Source: Pseudomonas viridiflava (GTDB taxonomy: Bacteria; Pseudomonadota; Gammaproteobacteria; Pseudomonadales; Pseudomonadaceae). Taken from it: DNA of 64,000 nucleotides. This document shows, one piece after another, positions 35,655-43,331 of this stretch. The first letter of the stretch is position 1. Each line of letters starts with the position of its first letter. The stretch lies in contig NZ_UPSE01000198.1 in the NCBI RefSeq assembly GCF_900573885.1, forward strand, positions 1-64,000, read 5' to 3'. Below the pieces are notes generated by a model that searched no databases, was not told the DNA's origin, and was given only the letters and a program-made list of their open reading frames with translations. Both the position numbers and the translations under genes were made by a program.

Positions 35655-36085
35655 GGAATCCTGTTTCTTTTTATGATCCTTTTGGACTTGCTCCAAATGT
35701 TCCTTATGACACCTTCGCTACTGCGAGGAATGAAATGCTGGCTGACTTGAGATCTAGAGGTAGCGAATCCGGGTTCGAATGGACGGCTTATATTTATAAA
35801 GTTAGTGGTGAAAGTTGTAATATGTGGGCATATACGGAGCCTTCGACGAACTATCATCCGTCACTGGTGCTCCCCCAAGACGCAGAACCGAACAAAAAAC
35901 CTTACGAGCACGGTCATAATCACCCTTCAGGAACCTTACTATCACCCCAAGATAGACGGATCGCCGAAGAGCGAGAAACAGCGGTCTCGGTAGTCACCCC
36001 GGACGGGAGAATTCAAGTTTACTCCCCTCAGAAAGGGCCTGGAACGAAGGGGATGAAATACAGTCCGCCTGCCCTTAATCGATAA
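35597..36085 (+). CDS. Displaced RHS tip cassette 3 with JAMM/JAB-like metalloprotease motif
   Basis: 162 aa from a GTG inside the handle. After the core end ([12 protein letters not shown]) the tip carries a JAB/JAMM-like zinc site: Glu61 ([10 protein letters not shown]), His107 and His109 (HGHNHPSG), Ser116 and Asp119 (SPQD). The spacing from HxHP to Ser is one residue shorter than in RadC-type JAMM proteins. JAB-like domains such as DUF4329 are known at the ends of RHS toxins and are thought to be peptidases or isopeptidases. The tip is probably silent until recombined. A signal-peptide-bearing immunity candidate follows 16 bp later. Confidence 0.75.
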   Translation: MQSDPIGLEGGLNTYGYVDGNPVSFYDPFGLAPNVPYDTFATARNEMLADLRSRGSESGFEWTAYIYKVSGESCNMWAYTEPSTNYHPSLVLPQDAEPNKKPYEHGHNHPSGTLLSPQDRRIAEERETAVSVVTPDGRIQVYSPQKGPGTKGMKYSPPALNR

Positions 36086-36101
36086 TTGAGGTAATGGATA
36101 T

Positions 36102-36713
36102 ATGATTTTAAGATTGTTTTTTACTGTAGGTTTGTATTTTTGCTCTTTTGCTTACGTACATGCAGAAGAGCAGGAGCCTTATATGCTTAACGAACCAGAT
36201 CTGTCTTCTTATTCGCATGTATCAGATGGTACCTACAAAGCTTTTCGTTTTATTTTGTCTAGATCCTTGGAGGACGAGGATCTAATCTATATAGTTATCT
36301 TAAATAACGGTCTAGAGCAGCCAAGCGTTACAATTAGGCGCTTTTCTAAAGCGAGTGGAAAGTACACTAAGACAGAAAGAAAATCCTTATCGAAGACTCA
36401 AATTAAGAATCTAGCTAGATTTGAGATGGCTTCAAATTTTTGGAGTCTTCCGACACACGCTGGAAAGACCGGTTTTGATGGAAATACGTGGACTATTGAA
36501 GGTTTAGACGGCAAAAATCGGCACCTAACATCGCGATGGTCTCCAATGCCACCTTACTACGCCGGAAAAATGGATATCAAAACAAAAAAAATTGTAAGAG
36601 TAACAAGTGGCTCGCCAGAAAATGAAGGGAAGTCTTCAGATGAGGTTGGGCTGGATGTGTTTTCGTTATTGTTTATTTTTTTAGATCCGAATTTTGATGA
36701 GATGATCTATTAG
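36102..36713 (+). CDS. Exported immunity-like protein for the JAMM tip
   Basis: 203 aa with a signal peptide (MILRLFFTVGLYFCSF then VHA). The mature part is beta-rich (TYKAFRFILSRSLEDEDLIY, TVTIRRF-like strands, GFDGNTWTIEG). Very AT-rich. No known family was recognised. If it neutralises the adjacent tip, that tip would act in the periplasm (inference). Confidence 0.6.
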   Translation: MILRLFFTVGLYFCSFAYVHAEEQEPYMLNEPDLSSYSHVSDGTYKAFRFILSRSLEDEDLIYIVILNNGLEQPSVTIRRFSKASGKYTKTERKSLSKTQIKNLARFEMASNFWSLPTHAGKTGFDGNTWTIEGLDGKNRHLTSRWSPMPPYYAGKMDIKTKKIVRVTSGSPENEGKSSDEVGLDVFSLLFIFLDPNFDEMIY

Positions 36714-36755
36714 TCTTCTGTGACTGCAGCCCTGGAAGTGTTTTGGTCCAGTCTG

Positions 36756-36771
36756 CAACTACTTTAGGGAT
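36756..36771 (+). repeat. Decayed RHS-core handle
   Basis: CAACTACTTTAGGGAT is a 16-bp exact remnant of the handle start. The core codons after it are lost, and the following gene's start codon overlaps it. Confidence 0.6.
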
Positions 36772-37159
36772 GAGGAATCTTAGATTGGAAAGAGTAATAA
36801 TGACACTCGCAGCGTTGTCATTCAGTTTTTCGGCCGCTGGAAGTGATAAGTGTGTCAGTTCGTACTGGATTCCTTTTGACGCCGAGCTATACGCGCCTGA
36901 ATCAGAGCTGACAATAGAAGCTCGGGCGTTTGAAAGGAGTTCTATGCCTGAGTCAGTGGCATTATCGCTCTCTCCAAATAACTTTCCTGTAGCAGGCGGG
37001 TACTCTTATAACTCTAAAAACATAAGAGCTGTTATAAGCGCACCCGGCGGAAATATTTATATAGATAGATTCGGCTGGATTCGCCAAGGGGCAGCATATG
37101 GAAAGGTACAAATTTCGATATTGGAGGAAAAGCTGTCTGTGTCATGTGAGGGGAAATAG
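36770..37159 (+). CDS. Small exported protein next to the decayed handle
   Basis: 129 aa with a signal peptide (RNLRLERVIMTLAALSFSFS then AAGS). The mature part begins SDKCVSSYW and ends SVSCEGK, so one disulfide could join both ends. It is probably an exported immunity protein whose tip has been lost. The start at 36770 gives the better signal peptide, but a start at 36800 has the better ribosome site. Confidence 0.5.
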   Translation: MRNLRLERVIMTLAALSFSFSAAGSDKCVSSYWIPFDAELYAPESELTIEARAFERSSMPESVALSLSPNNFPVAGGYSYNSKNIRAVISAPGGNIYIDRFGWIRQGAAYGKVQISILEEKLSVSCEGK

Positions 37160-37335
37160 AGTCTGTTATTCGGTCCTAAATATTTAATCAGTACGTTCTC
37201 GCACAATCTTTCATAGGTTGTGCGGTAGTTACGTAGGATTGAAAAGATACGGCGGGCCATGCTCGGGTTGCTAGAGAGCCTCAGTATTCAAGCTTGGCTC
37301 AAAAGTCTTGAAGCGATAAAGCCTGCGTGCTGATT

Positions 37336-38157
37336 TCACTCGGCTACGTGCGTACCAAAAAGCCTGCCCCAATTTCTAGGCACGAGCTCTTGGCAAGCGT
37401 CGTGAGCTCCTCCAAAACATCGCGAGGAGACCTTTATCATCTTGGCGTCTGATGCATATGAAACGGGCAGCCCATCTTGGTCAATTAGCACCCCTCGAGC
37501 CCCGATCAAAAGGGCGTGGCCACCCACGACGTCATGTGCTGACACCGGGACAAGGGAAACCCCCGCCACTGCGTCACCAGCAGCAACACGGGCTAAGCGG
37601 TAAGCAATGCTTGGCATTGGAACAAAGTCAGCTGGGGAGCAAAGTTCTGCATTAAGAGCAGGCTTGCTAGCAGCTGCTGCACTCACGAGAACTTGGCTGC
37701 CAGGCTCCAATTTTCTGCTATCCAAACGGGACAGCACAGACTGACCATTTCGAATAACGTAGCCACAACCTTTTTCCCAAGATATGCAATCGGGTCCCCG
37801 ATCAGGCGTTACTGGCGCATAGACCACGCCTAGAACCGGAACGGAGTTGCGAAGAAGCCCTACCGATATGGCAGAACCCTTTCGCCCCTGAAGAAAATCA
37901 CTAGTTCCATCGTTAGGGTCAACAACCCAGCAGTACTCGTCCCCGCTCAGACTGACTCCAGTTTCTTCTCCCCAAAAATCGCAGCCAAGTAACGCAAGCA
38001 AATCTCGGCGAAGGACGGTCTCTATTTCGCCATCGACCTCTGCTTTATCGCCGTAGCCTCTGGGCCCACCTGGTCTATGCCCATCCGGAGATTGCGCAGC
38101 ATATCCGCCATCTAGCGGAACTAATTGCTTATCAGCAGAGGTATCCCGGGCATTGAA
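37336..38157 (-). pseudogene. Inositol monophosphatase-family frame without a start codon
   Basis: The frame is open from a TAA at 38160-38158 for 273 codons but has no ATG or GTG before the family motifs. Those include HRPGGPRGYGDKAEVD, GEETG (metal-binding Glu), WVVDPNDGTSDF (the DPxDGT motif) and VSAHDVVGGHALLIGARG. The only start-like codon is a TTG at 38001, which would drop the first conserved block. IMPase-fold enzymes remove phosphate from inositol phosphate, PAP or similar. The N-terminus appears to have been replaced at the junction near 38157, so it is likely inactive or dependent on a TTG start. Confidence 0.6.
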
Positions 38158-38488
38158 TTATGGACAGATAGAACTAAGTGTTGGAGGAGGTTACGGGATT
38201 ATTGGGGCAGCAGCGAAACTAAGTATCTCAACGTCCTTAATTAATGGATATGTTGGGATTGTCCATGGAGCTGGATTTGGTGGAGCTTTAACGGTTGGCG
38301 CTGCTGTCGGAGCCACTTCTGGGGTGGTCACCTCAGTATCCGCCACGGGGGGCGATGGCGTAGGTGTTACGGCAGGCACCGCTTCCGGTACAGGTGGCGT
38401 TGAGGTTAGCGGGGGCGTAGGGGTTGGTGTTGGCGCAGGGGTGACATCAACTATTGGCTACGCCGGACAGATATATAAGTTCGATTAA
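38153..38488 (+). CDS. Glycine-rich hydrophobic tip-like protein
   Basis: 111 aa from a TTG; the frame opens further upstream (to about 38060) without an ATG. It is almost wholly Gly/Val/Ala/Ser (GVGVTAGTASGTGGVEVSGG) with a hydrophobic stretch LINGYVGIVHGAGFGGALTV. A two-helix membrane protein follows, which would suit a membrane-inserting tip and its immunity. No handle precedes it. The protein could also be non-functional. Confidence 0.4.
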   Translation: MNYGQIELSVGGGYGIIGAAAKLSISTSLINGYVGIVHGAGFGGALTVGAAVGATSGVVTSVSATGGDGVGVTAGTASGTGGVEVSGGVGVGVGAGVTSTIGYAGQIYKFD

Positions 38489-38504
38489 GGAGGGTTCGAC
38501 CGTT

Positions 38505-38816
38505 ATGTTGATATTTGGATTTTCCGTGCTGCTCGGTCTGTTTTTTATGCAGTTTTTTACCCGTCGACGTGTGAAATCTTATTTAAAAGATAAGCATCGG
38601 AAACTATACGAGGAATTTGTCAGTGGCGGTGTGCTGGGAGTACCTGCTAAAACGCAGATGAAGTTTCTGGGCTTCATAGCGAAGGAAAAATATTTGCTGA
38701 TTCACGATGAGCGTTTACGTGACCTCTGCAAGCGATACAGGGGGGTAGGAATCTCATATCTGGTTGTGTTCACGTTCGTTTTTCTGCTGTTTTTATTTCG
38801 CGCGACTTATGAGTGA
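38505..38816 (+). CDS. Two-helix membrane protein, possible immunity protein
   Basis: 103 aa with an AAGGAGGG ribosome site before 38505. Hydrophobic segments are MLIFGFSVLLGLFFMQFF and ISYLVVFTFVFLLFLFRA, joined by a basic cytoplasmic loop (RRRVKSYLKDKHRKLYEEF). It lies 17 bp after the glycine-rich frame. The role as immunity protein is inferred from position and topology. Confidence 0.55.
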   Translation: MLIFGFSVLLGLFFMQFFTRRRVKSYLKDKHRKLYEEFVSGGVLGVPAKTQMKFLGFIAKEKYLLIHDERLRDLCKRYRGVGISYLVVFTFVFLLFLFRATYE

Positions 38817-38946
38817 TTGAATATTAGAGCGAAATAATCTAGTGCTTTTTATCATGGATCCGGCAAGCGGGGGGAGTTGGAGCTCGAGGAGAGACTCATG
38901 TCCCTTGCCGCTAAAAATGCCTCCTGCAAGGTAAGGCCGGATCATC

Positions 38947-39093
38947 GTGACAATTAATGAACAAGATTTGGCGGAGATCGAATCCGTAGCACTTTCCGGT
39001 GTGACTTTCGGATTTGGATCGCTAGTACGTATATTTGGTTCCTTATACCTGAGCGAAATGGTCTTGAGCCATATTTTTTGGCAACTCGACTAG
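38947..39093 (+). CDS. Very small uncertain ORF
   Basis: 48 codons from a GTG, with IESVALSGVTFGFGSLVRIFG as the central part. An AAGG lies about 9 bases upstream. It could be the end of a lost immunity gene; no family was recognised. Confidence 0.2.
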   Translation: MTINEQDLAEIESVALSGVTFGFGSLVRIFGSLYLSEMVLSHIFWQLD

Positions 39094-39234
39094 GGGTCTT
39101 TACAGTTACTTTGGACTAAAGGGCTTAAAAGTGGGCTTGTGTTTAACACTATAAGCCATTATTAGATAAGGGTTTGGATGGGCGGATTTATCAAACTACA
39201 GTAATTTAAAGTCGGATAAATCAGGAAGAATGGT

Positions 39235-39292
39235 GCGGATTTATTAAGCCACTTTAAATTAGATTTGAATAATAAATTTGTCCCGTTTTCCT
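39235..39292. repeat. Palindromic GGGGACAGATTTATT-family element, second copy
   Basis: GCGGATTTATTAAGCCACTT on the left and AATAAATTTGTCCCGTTTTC on the right repeat the arms of 33464-33530. A related partial copy lies just before it (39180-39225). Its right end abuts the truncated SDR. Confidence 0.62.
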
Positions 39293-39294
39293 CC

Positions 39295-39672
39295 AAAACC
39301 GCCCAGCTCTCACTGTCACGCGGCTTGGCCAAACGTGTGGCCGGCAGCGGCGTCACGGTGAACAGCGTATTGCCCGGCCTGACCTTGTCGGATGGCCTGT
39401 CCGGCATGCTTGTAGAGCAGCGGGCCAAATCCGGCAAAACCATCGAAGCCGTCGCCGCCGAATTCATAGCCCACCGACCCACCTCCCTGATTCAACGAGC
39501 CGCAACGGTTGAGGAAGTGGCGAATATGGTCTTCTACCTGTGCTCACCGCAGGCCTCCGCCATCAGCGGCGAGGCCCTGCGGGTGGATAGTGGGGTGGTG
39601 GACGATATCTTCAACCGGCGCCTTCCCGCTCAGCTCTGCTTGGCCGGCGGATCGAGCAGCACCCAGAGCTGA
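39295..39672 (+). pseudogene. 5'-truncated SDR gene
   Basis: Only the C-terminal half of a short-chain dehydrogenase remains. It starts at KTAQLSLSRGLAKRVAG, that is, at the Lys of the YxxxK motif, and continues VTVNSVLPGLTLSDG to AISGEALRVDSGVVDDIF. The cofactor motif, catalytic Ser and Tyr are all missing. The break coincides exactly with the palindromic element, so insertion or deletion at that element removed the rest. Its 3' end overlaps the convergent SnoaL-like gene by 43 bp. Confidence 0.85.
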
Positions 39673-40037
39673 GTGATTTTCCCGTCGCTGATCTGCGCAA
39701 CGTCCACACCCGTGACCACTACCGGCCCGTTTTTCGGGCCCGCCTGCCAGCGCAGATAACCCAGGCCGTGATGCCCCAAAGCCGCTCCGGTTGGCACAAA
39801 GGCAAAGTCGTCGCCGAACTGTTCCAGCAGCGCTCCGGCTACGTTGGCAATGGCTTGCTGGCCCTGCACAATGCCGGCCGGTTCATACAGCGTTGGCGCA
39901 GCGGCGAACAATTCGCGTACCGCTTTTAGACGTTCCACGGCGTTGCGTTGGTTGAACACGTGGTCGAGGTTGGCGCGCAGCAGGGCGTCGAAGTCGGTGT
40001 CGGTTTGTGCAGCCGGGGCTGCGGTGGAGTCGGTCAT
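39630..40037 (-). CDS. SnoaL-like/NTF2-fold protein
   Basis: 135 aa. The fold is indicated by FDALLRANLDHVFNQRNAVERLKAVRELF, then LYEPAGIVQGQQAIANVAGALLEQF and a last strand GKITQLWVLLDP. SnoaL-like proteins are small cone-shaped hydrolases or isomerases, often of unknown substrate. It lies 53 bp downstream of an SDR on the same strand and is probably in one operon controlled by the divergent LysR gene. Confidence 0.8.
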   Translation of the reverse strand: MTDSTAAPAAQTDTDFDALLRANLDHVFNQRNAVERLKAVRELFAAAPTLYEPAGIVQGQQAIANVAGALLEQFGDDFAFVPTGAALGHHGLGYLRWQAGPKNGPVVVTGVDVAQISDGKITQLWVLLDPPAKQS

Positions 40038-40090
40038 AAGTCACCTGTACGAAGGGAGATCCGCCGCCGGTTGGCGGCGTGATGAACTGA

Positions 40091-40843
40091 TCAGGCGGTG
40101 AAGCCACCGTCGACCAGCAATTCGGCACCGCTGACAAAGCTGGCGTCAGGGCTGGCGAGGTAGGCCACGGCTCCGGCGATGTCGTTGCCTTCGCCATAAC
40201 GCCCCACCGCAATGTTGGGCCGCACGAAGTCGGCAACCGGCCCGTCGGCGGGGTTCATGTCGCTGTCGGTCGGGCCGGGGTGAACGATGTTCACGGTGAT
40301 ACCCCGTGGGCCCAGGTCGCGAACCAGGCCGCGGCTGAAGCCGGTGAGGGCGCCCTTGGTCAGGGTGTAGGCCGAAGCGGTGGCGAAGGCCGCGTGCTGA
40401 ACCATGGAGCTGCCGATGTGAATGATGCGGCCGCCCTGGCCCATGTGCTTGAGCGCTTGCTGGGTGGCAACGAAAACCCCGGTCACGTTTACCGCGAGAA
40501 TGCGTTGGAAGTCGTCGAAGGCGATGTCTTCCGGTGCGCCGAGAACGCTGATGCCGGCGTTGTTGACCAGAATGTCGATGCGCCCGAAACGCTGGGCAAC
40601 CTCGTCGATGGCGGCGCGTACAGCGTCAGGGTTGCCGGCGTCGGCGCGCAGTGCCAGTGCCTGGCCACCTGCAGCCTCGATGGCAGCGACCACGGCATCG
40701 GCGCTGTCGGCCGAGGCGTTGTAGGTAATGGCAACGGTGGCGCCGTCGGCGGCCAGGCGTTTGGCGATGGCGGCGCCGATGCTGCGCGAGCCGCCGGTGA
40801 CGATTGCGATTTTGCCGGCCAGAGGTGCGGTTGAAAGGGTCAT
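40091..40843 (-). CDS. SDR family oxidoreductase
   Basis: 250 aa classical SDR. TGGSRSIGAAIAKRLA is the cofactor motif, NNAGIS the structural motif, HIGSS and YTLTK the catalytic set. The end VSGAELLVDGGFTA is standard. It resembles 3-oxoacyl-ACP reductase-type enzymes acting on small carbonyls. It is divergent from a LysR gene with an inverted repeat between them, and is followed by the SnoaL-like gene. The substrate is unknown. Confidence 0.88.
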   Translation of the reverse strand: MTLSTAPLAGKIAIVTGGSRSIGAAIAKRLAADGATVAITYNASADSADAVVAAIEAAGGQALALRADAGNPDAVRAAIDEVAQRFGRIDILVNNAGISVLGAPEDIAFDDFQRILAVNVTGVFVATQQALKHMGQGGRIIHIGSSMVQHAAFATASAYTLTKGALTGFSRGLVRDLGPRGITVNIVHPGPTDSDMNPADGPVADFVRPNIAVGRYGEGNDIAGAVAYLASPDASFVSGAELLVDGGFTA

Positions 40844-40888
40844 GGTTGAAGCCTCGTTGATGTGGTTGGTGAGGCTATGAGACGCTTT

Positions 40889-40913
40889 TTACCCTTTCGT
40901 CAGTAGAGGGTAA
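40889..40913. promoter_or_regulatory. LysR-type operator between divergent genes
   Basis: TTACCCT (40889-40895) and AGGGTAA (40907-40913) are perfect inverted arms with an 11-base spacer, the T-N11-A layout expected for LysR proteins. It lies 40 bp before the LysR start and 45 bp before the SDR start. Confidence 0.6.
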
Positions 40914-40953
40914 TCGCTAGCATTGCTTTCAACTAAAACTTGAAGGTCACGCC

Positions 40954-41877
40954 ATGGAAACGTTCGCTAACCTGCTGTCGTTTATGCGCAGCGCTGAAAG
41001 CGGCAGCTTCTCGACCGCCGCGCGCCGCATGGGGCTGACGCCCGCCGCGGTGAGTCGCAATGTTGCGCAGCTGGAAGCGAATCTAGGCGTGCGGCTGTTC
41101 CAGCGCAGCACGCGGCGCATCACCCTGACCGAAGCCGGCGAGCGCTTTCTGCTAAGCGTGGGCGGCGGCATGGAGAGCGTGCAGGCGGCAATTGCCGACG
41201 TCATGAGCAACGCCGGCGAGCCTGCCGGAGTCCTGCGCCTGGCGGCTGCGCCGGGCTTTGGTCGGGATATTTTGCTGCCGCTTATGCCGGCGTTTTTGCA
41301 GCGTTACCCAGCCATCGTGCCGGAGTGGAATCTGGAGAATCGTCAGGTTGATCTGGTGTCGGAAAGCTTCGACGCTGCTATCGGGGGCGGTATCGAACTG
41401 GCGCCGGGTCTGGTGGCGCGTGATCTCGCGCCCGCGCATCTGATTCTGGTGGCGGCGCCCGAGCATCTGGCAGAGCGGGGGCGCGTGCGTCGAGTCGAAG
41501 ATCTGGGCAAGCTCGATCATCTGGCCATGCGTTCGGTGCAAAGTGGCAAGGTGCGAAGCTGGATGTTGCAAGGGCCCAAAGCCCGGCAGCACGCGTTGGA
41601 GCTGACGCCGCGCCTGCTGGTCAATGACCCGCAGGCCCTTTGTCAAAGCGCGCTTCTCGGGTTGGGCATGGCATTGCTGGCCGTGCCGGATGTGCTGCCG
41701 TATCTGGAAGAGGGAAGGCTGCAACGGGTGCTGCCCGACTGGTACGTTAACGCCGGGCAGATCTCTCTGTATTTCTCCAGCCAGAAACTGCTGCCGGCGA
41801 AAACGCGCGCGTTTGTAGATTTCCTCGTGGCCCACGCCCGCGAACAGCAGTGGGCCACACGCTTCAAAGCGGCCTAG
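40954..41877 (+). CDS. LysR-family transcriptional regulator
   Basis: 307 aa. N-terminal winged helix: FMRSAESGSFSTAARRMGLT then PAAVSRNVAQLEANLGVRLF and STRRITLTEAGE. The effector-binding domain follows (LRLAAAPGFGRDILLPLMPAF). It is divergent from the SDR/SnoaL-like pair and likely controls it through the inverted repeat at 40889. Its stop overlaps that of the convergent MFS gene by 4 bases. Confidence 0.9.
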   Translation: METFANLLSFMRSAESGSFSTAARRMGLTPAAVSRNVAQLEANLGVRLFQRSTRRITLTEAGERFLLSVGGGMESVQAAIADVMSNAGEPAGVLRLAAAPGFGRDILLPLMPAFLQRYPAIVPEWNLENRQVDLVSESFDAAIGGGIELAPGLVARDLAPAHLILVAAPEHLAERGRVRRVEDLGKLDHLAMRSVQSGKVRSWMLQGPKARQHALELTPRLLVNDPQALCQSALLGLGMALLAVPDVLPYLEEGRLQRVLPDWYVNAGQISLYFSSQKLLPAKTRAFVDFLVAHAREQQWATRFKAA

Positions 41878-43331
41878 TCCCTGGCCTGTGACAACGGCCG
41901 GGCGACGGTCTCCAGCGACTGGCGCTCCGACGCCACGCCCCAGAACGCCTGCACCAGTGCAGCGATACACATCAGCCCGGCGCCGATCAGGTAGCCGATA
42001 AACAAGTTGCTGCGCTCCTGGCTTTCAATCAGGTGCCCAAACAACGTCGGCCCGATGATGCCGCCAAGGCCCGTACCAAAGGCGTAAAACACCGCGATGG
42101 CGAGCGCGCGAATTTCCAGCGGAAAGGTTTCCGCCACGGTCAGATAAGCCGAGCTGGCCGCCGCCGAAGCGAAGAAGAAAATTACCATCCAGGCAATGGC
42201 TTGTTGCGTGACATCGAACCAGCCCTGCTGGAAGCAATAGCCGCTGATGGCCAGCAGCACACCGGAGATGGCGTAGGTGGTGCTGATCATGATCCGTCGC
42301 CCAACCACATCGAACAGGCGGCCCAGCAGCAACGGCCCGCAGAAATTCCCCAGCGCCAGTGGCAGCACATACCAGCCCACGTGCTCCGATGGCACGTTGT
42401 AGAAGTCGGTGAGCACCAGGGCGTAGGTGAAGAAAATCGCGTTATAGAAAAACGCCTGGGCTGTAAGCAGCGTTAGCCCGACCATCGAGCGTTGGCGGAA
42501 GCTGACAAACAGCGTGTGGAAAATTTCCTTCAGTGGCGTGTGGTCGCGGGCATGCAAGCGCAGCGGTTTGCTGGTGACCGACGGCAGCTCATGGCCTTGT
42601 TCGATCATGCGTTGCTCGATGCCTTCAACAATGCGCCGCGCCTCGTCCGGCTGGCCGTGAATCAGCAGCCAGCGCGGGCTTTCCGGCAGCCACATGCGCA
42701 TTACCAGAATGATCAAGCCCAGCGCTGCGCCAATGCCGAAGCACAGACGCCAGCCCATATCGCCGCCCACCACTTGCGGGTCGAGCAACACAATGGCACC
42801 GCCTGCGCCCAGCGCTGCGCCTAGCCAGAAAGTGCCGTTGATAGTCAGGTCCACCCAGCCGCGATACCGCGCGGGAGTGAATTCCTGAATGGTCGAATTG
42901 ATTGCCGTGTATTCGCCGCCGATGCCCATACCGGTCAGGAAGCGGAACAGCAGAAACGTTTCCAGGTTGAAGGAAAAGGCCGTGGCCGCCGTTGCGCCGA
43001 CATACAGCCACAAGGTGATAAAGAACAACTTGCGCCGCCCGAGGCGGTCCGTCAGCCAGCCGAACAGCAGGGCACCGAGCACCGCTCCCGCTATATACAC
43101 GCCGCCGGCCAGACCGATGTCGGCGTTGTCCATCTGCAACTGCGGGCTGTCTTTCAACGCGCCGGACACCGAGCCGGCCAGCGTCACTTCAAGGCCGTCG
43201 AGCAGCCAGGTAATGCCTAGGGCAAACACCAATAACGTATGGAAGCGACCCCAAGGCAACCGGTCTAACCGGGAAGGAAGGTCAGTCTCGAATACTTCGC
43301 CAGGCTGGTAGGCATGGGCTCGCTTGGTCAT
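41874..43331 (-). CDS. MFS transporter, sugar-porter/organic-acid type
   Basis: 485 aa, 12 hydrophobic segments. GITWLLDGLEVTLAGSVSGAL is helix 1, GWLTDRLGRRKLFFITLW the loop 2-3 motif, RFLTGMGIGGEYTAINS the helix 4-5 motif, and LPESPRWLLIHGQPDEARRI is typical of sugar porters and metabolite:H+ symporters. A second RLFDVVGRRIMI motif is in the middle loop half. It moves a small organic solute across the inner membrane with protons; the solute is not identifiable. It has no obvious operon partner. Confidence 0.85.
   Translation of the reverse strand: MTKRAHAYQPGEVFETDLPSRLDRLPWGRFHTLLVFALGITWLLDGLEVTLAGSVSGALKDSPQLQMDNADIGLAGGVYIAGAVLGALLFGWLTDRLGRRKLFFITLWLYVGATAATAFSFNLETFLLFRFLTGMGIGGEYTAINSTIQEFTPARYRGWVDLTINGTFWLGAALGAGGAIVLLDPQVVGGDMGWRLCFGIGAALGLIILVMRMWLPESPRWLLIHGQPDEARRIVEGIEQRMIEQGHELPSVTSKPLRLHARDHTPLKEIFHTLFVSFRQRSMVGLTLLTAQAFFYNAIFFTYALVLTDFYNVPSEHVGWYVLPLALGNFCGPLLLGRLFDVVGRRIMISTTYAISGVLLAISGYCFQQGWFDVTQQAIAWMVIFFFASAAASSAYLTVAETFPLEIRALAIAVFYAFGTGLGGIIGPTLFGHLIESQERSNLFIGYLIGAGLMCIAALVQAFWGVASERQSLETVARPLSQARD

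Larger units (their letters stand above)
38817..39294. other. Right margin of the RHS island
   Basis: 478 bp with no clear gene apart from a 48-codon GTG frame at 38947-39093. From 39180 it holds two related AT-rich palindromic segments. It ends where the truncated SDR sequence begins. Confidence 0.5.
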
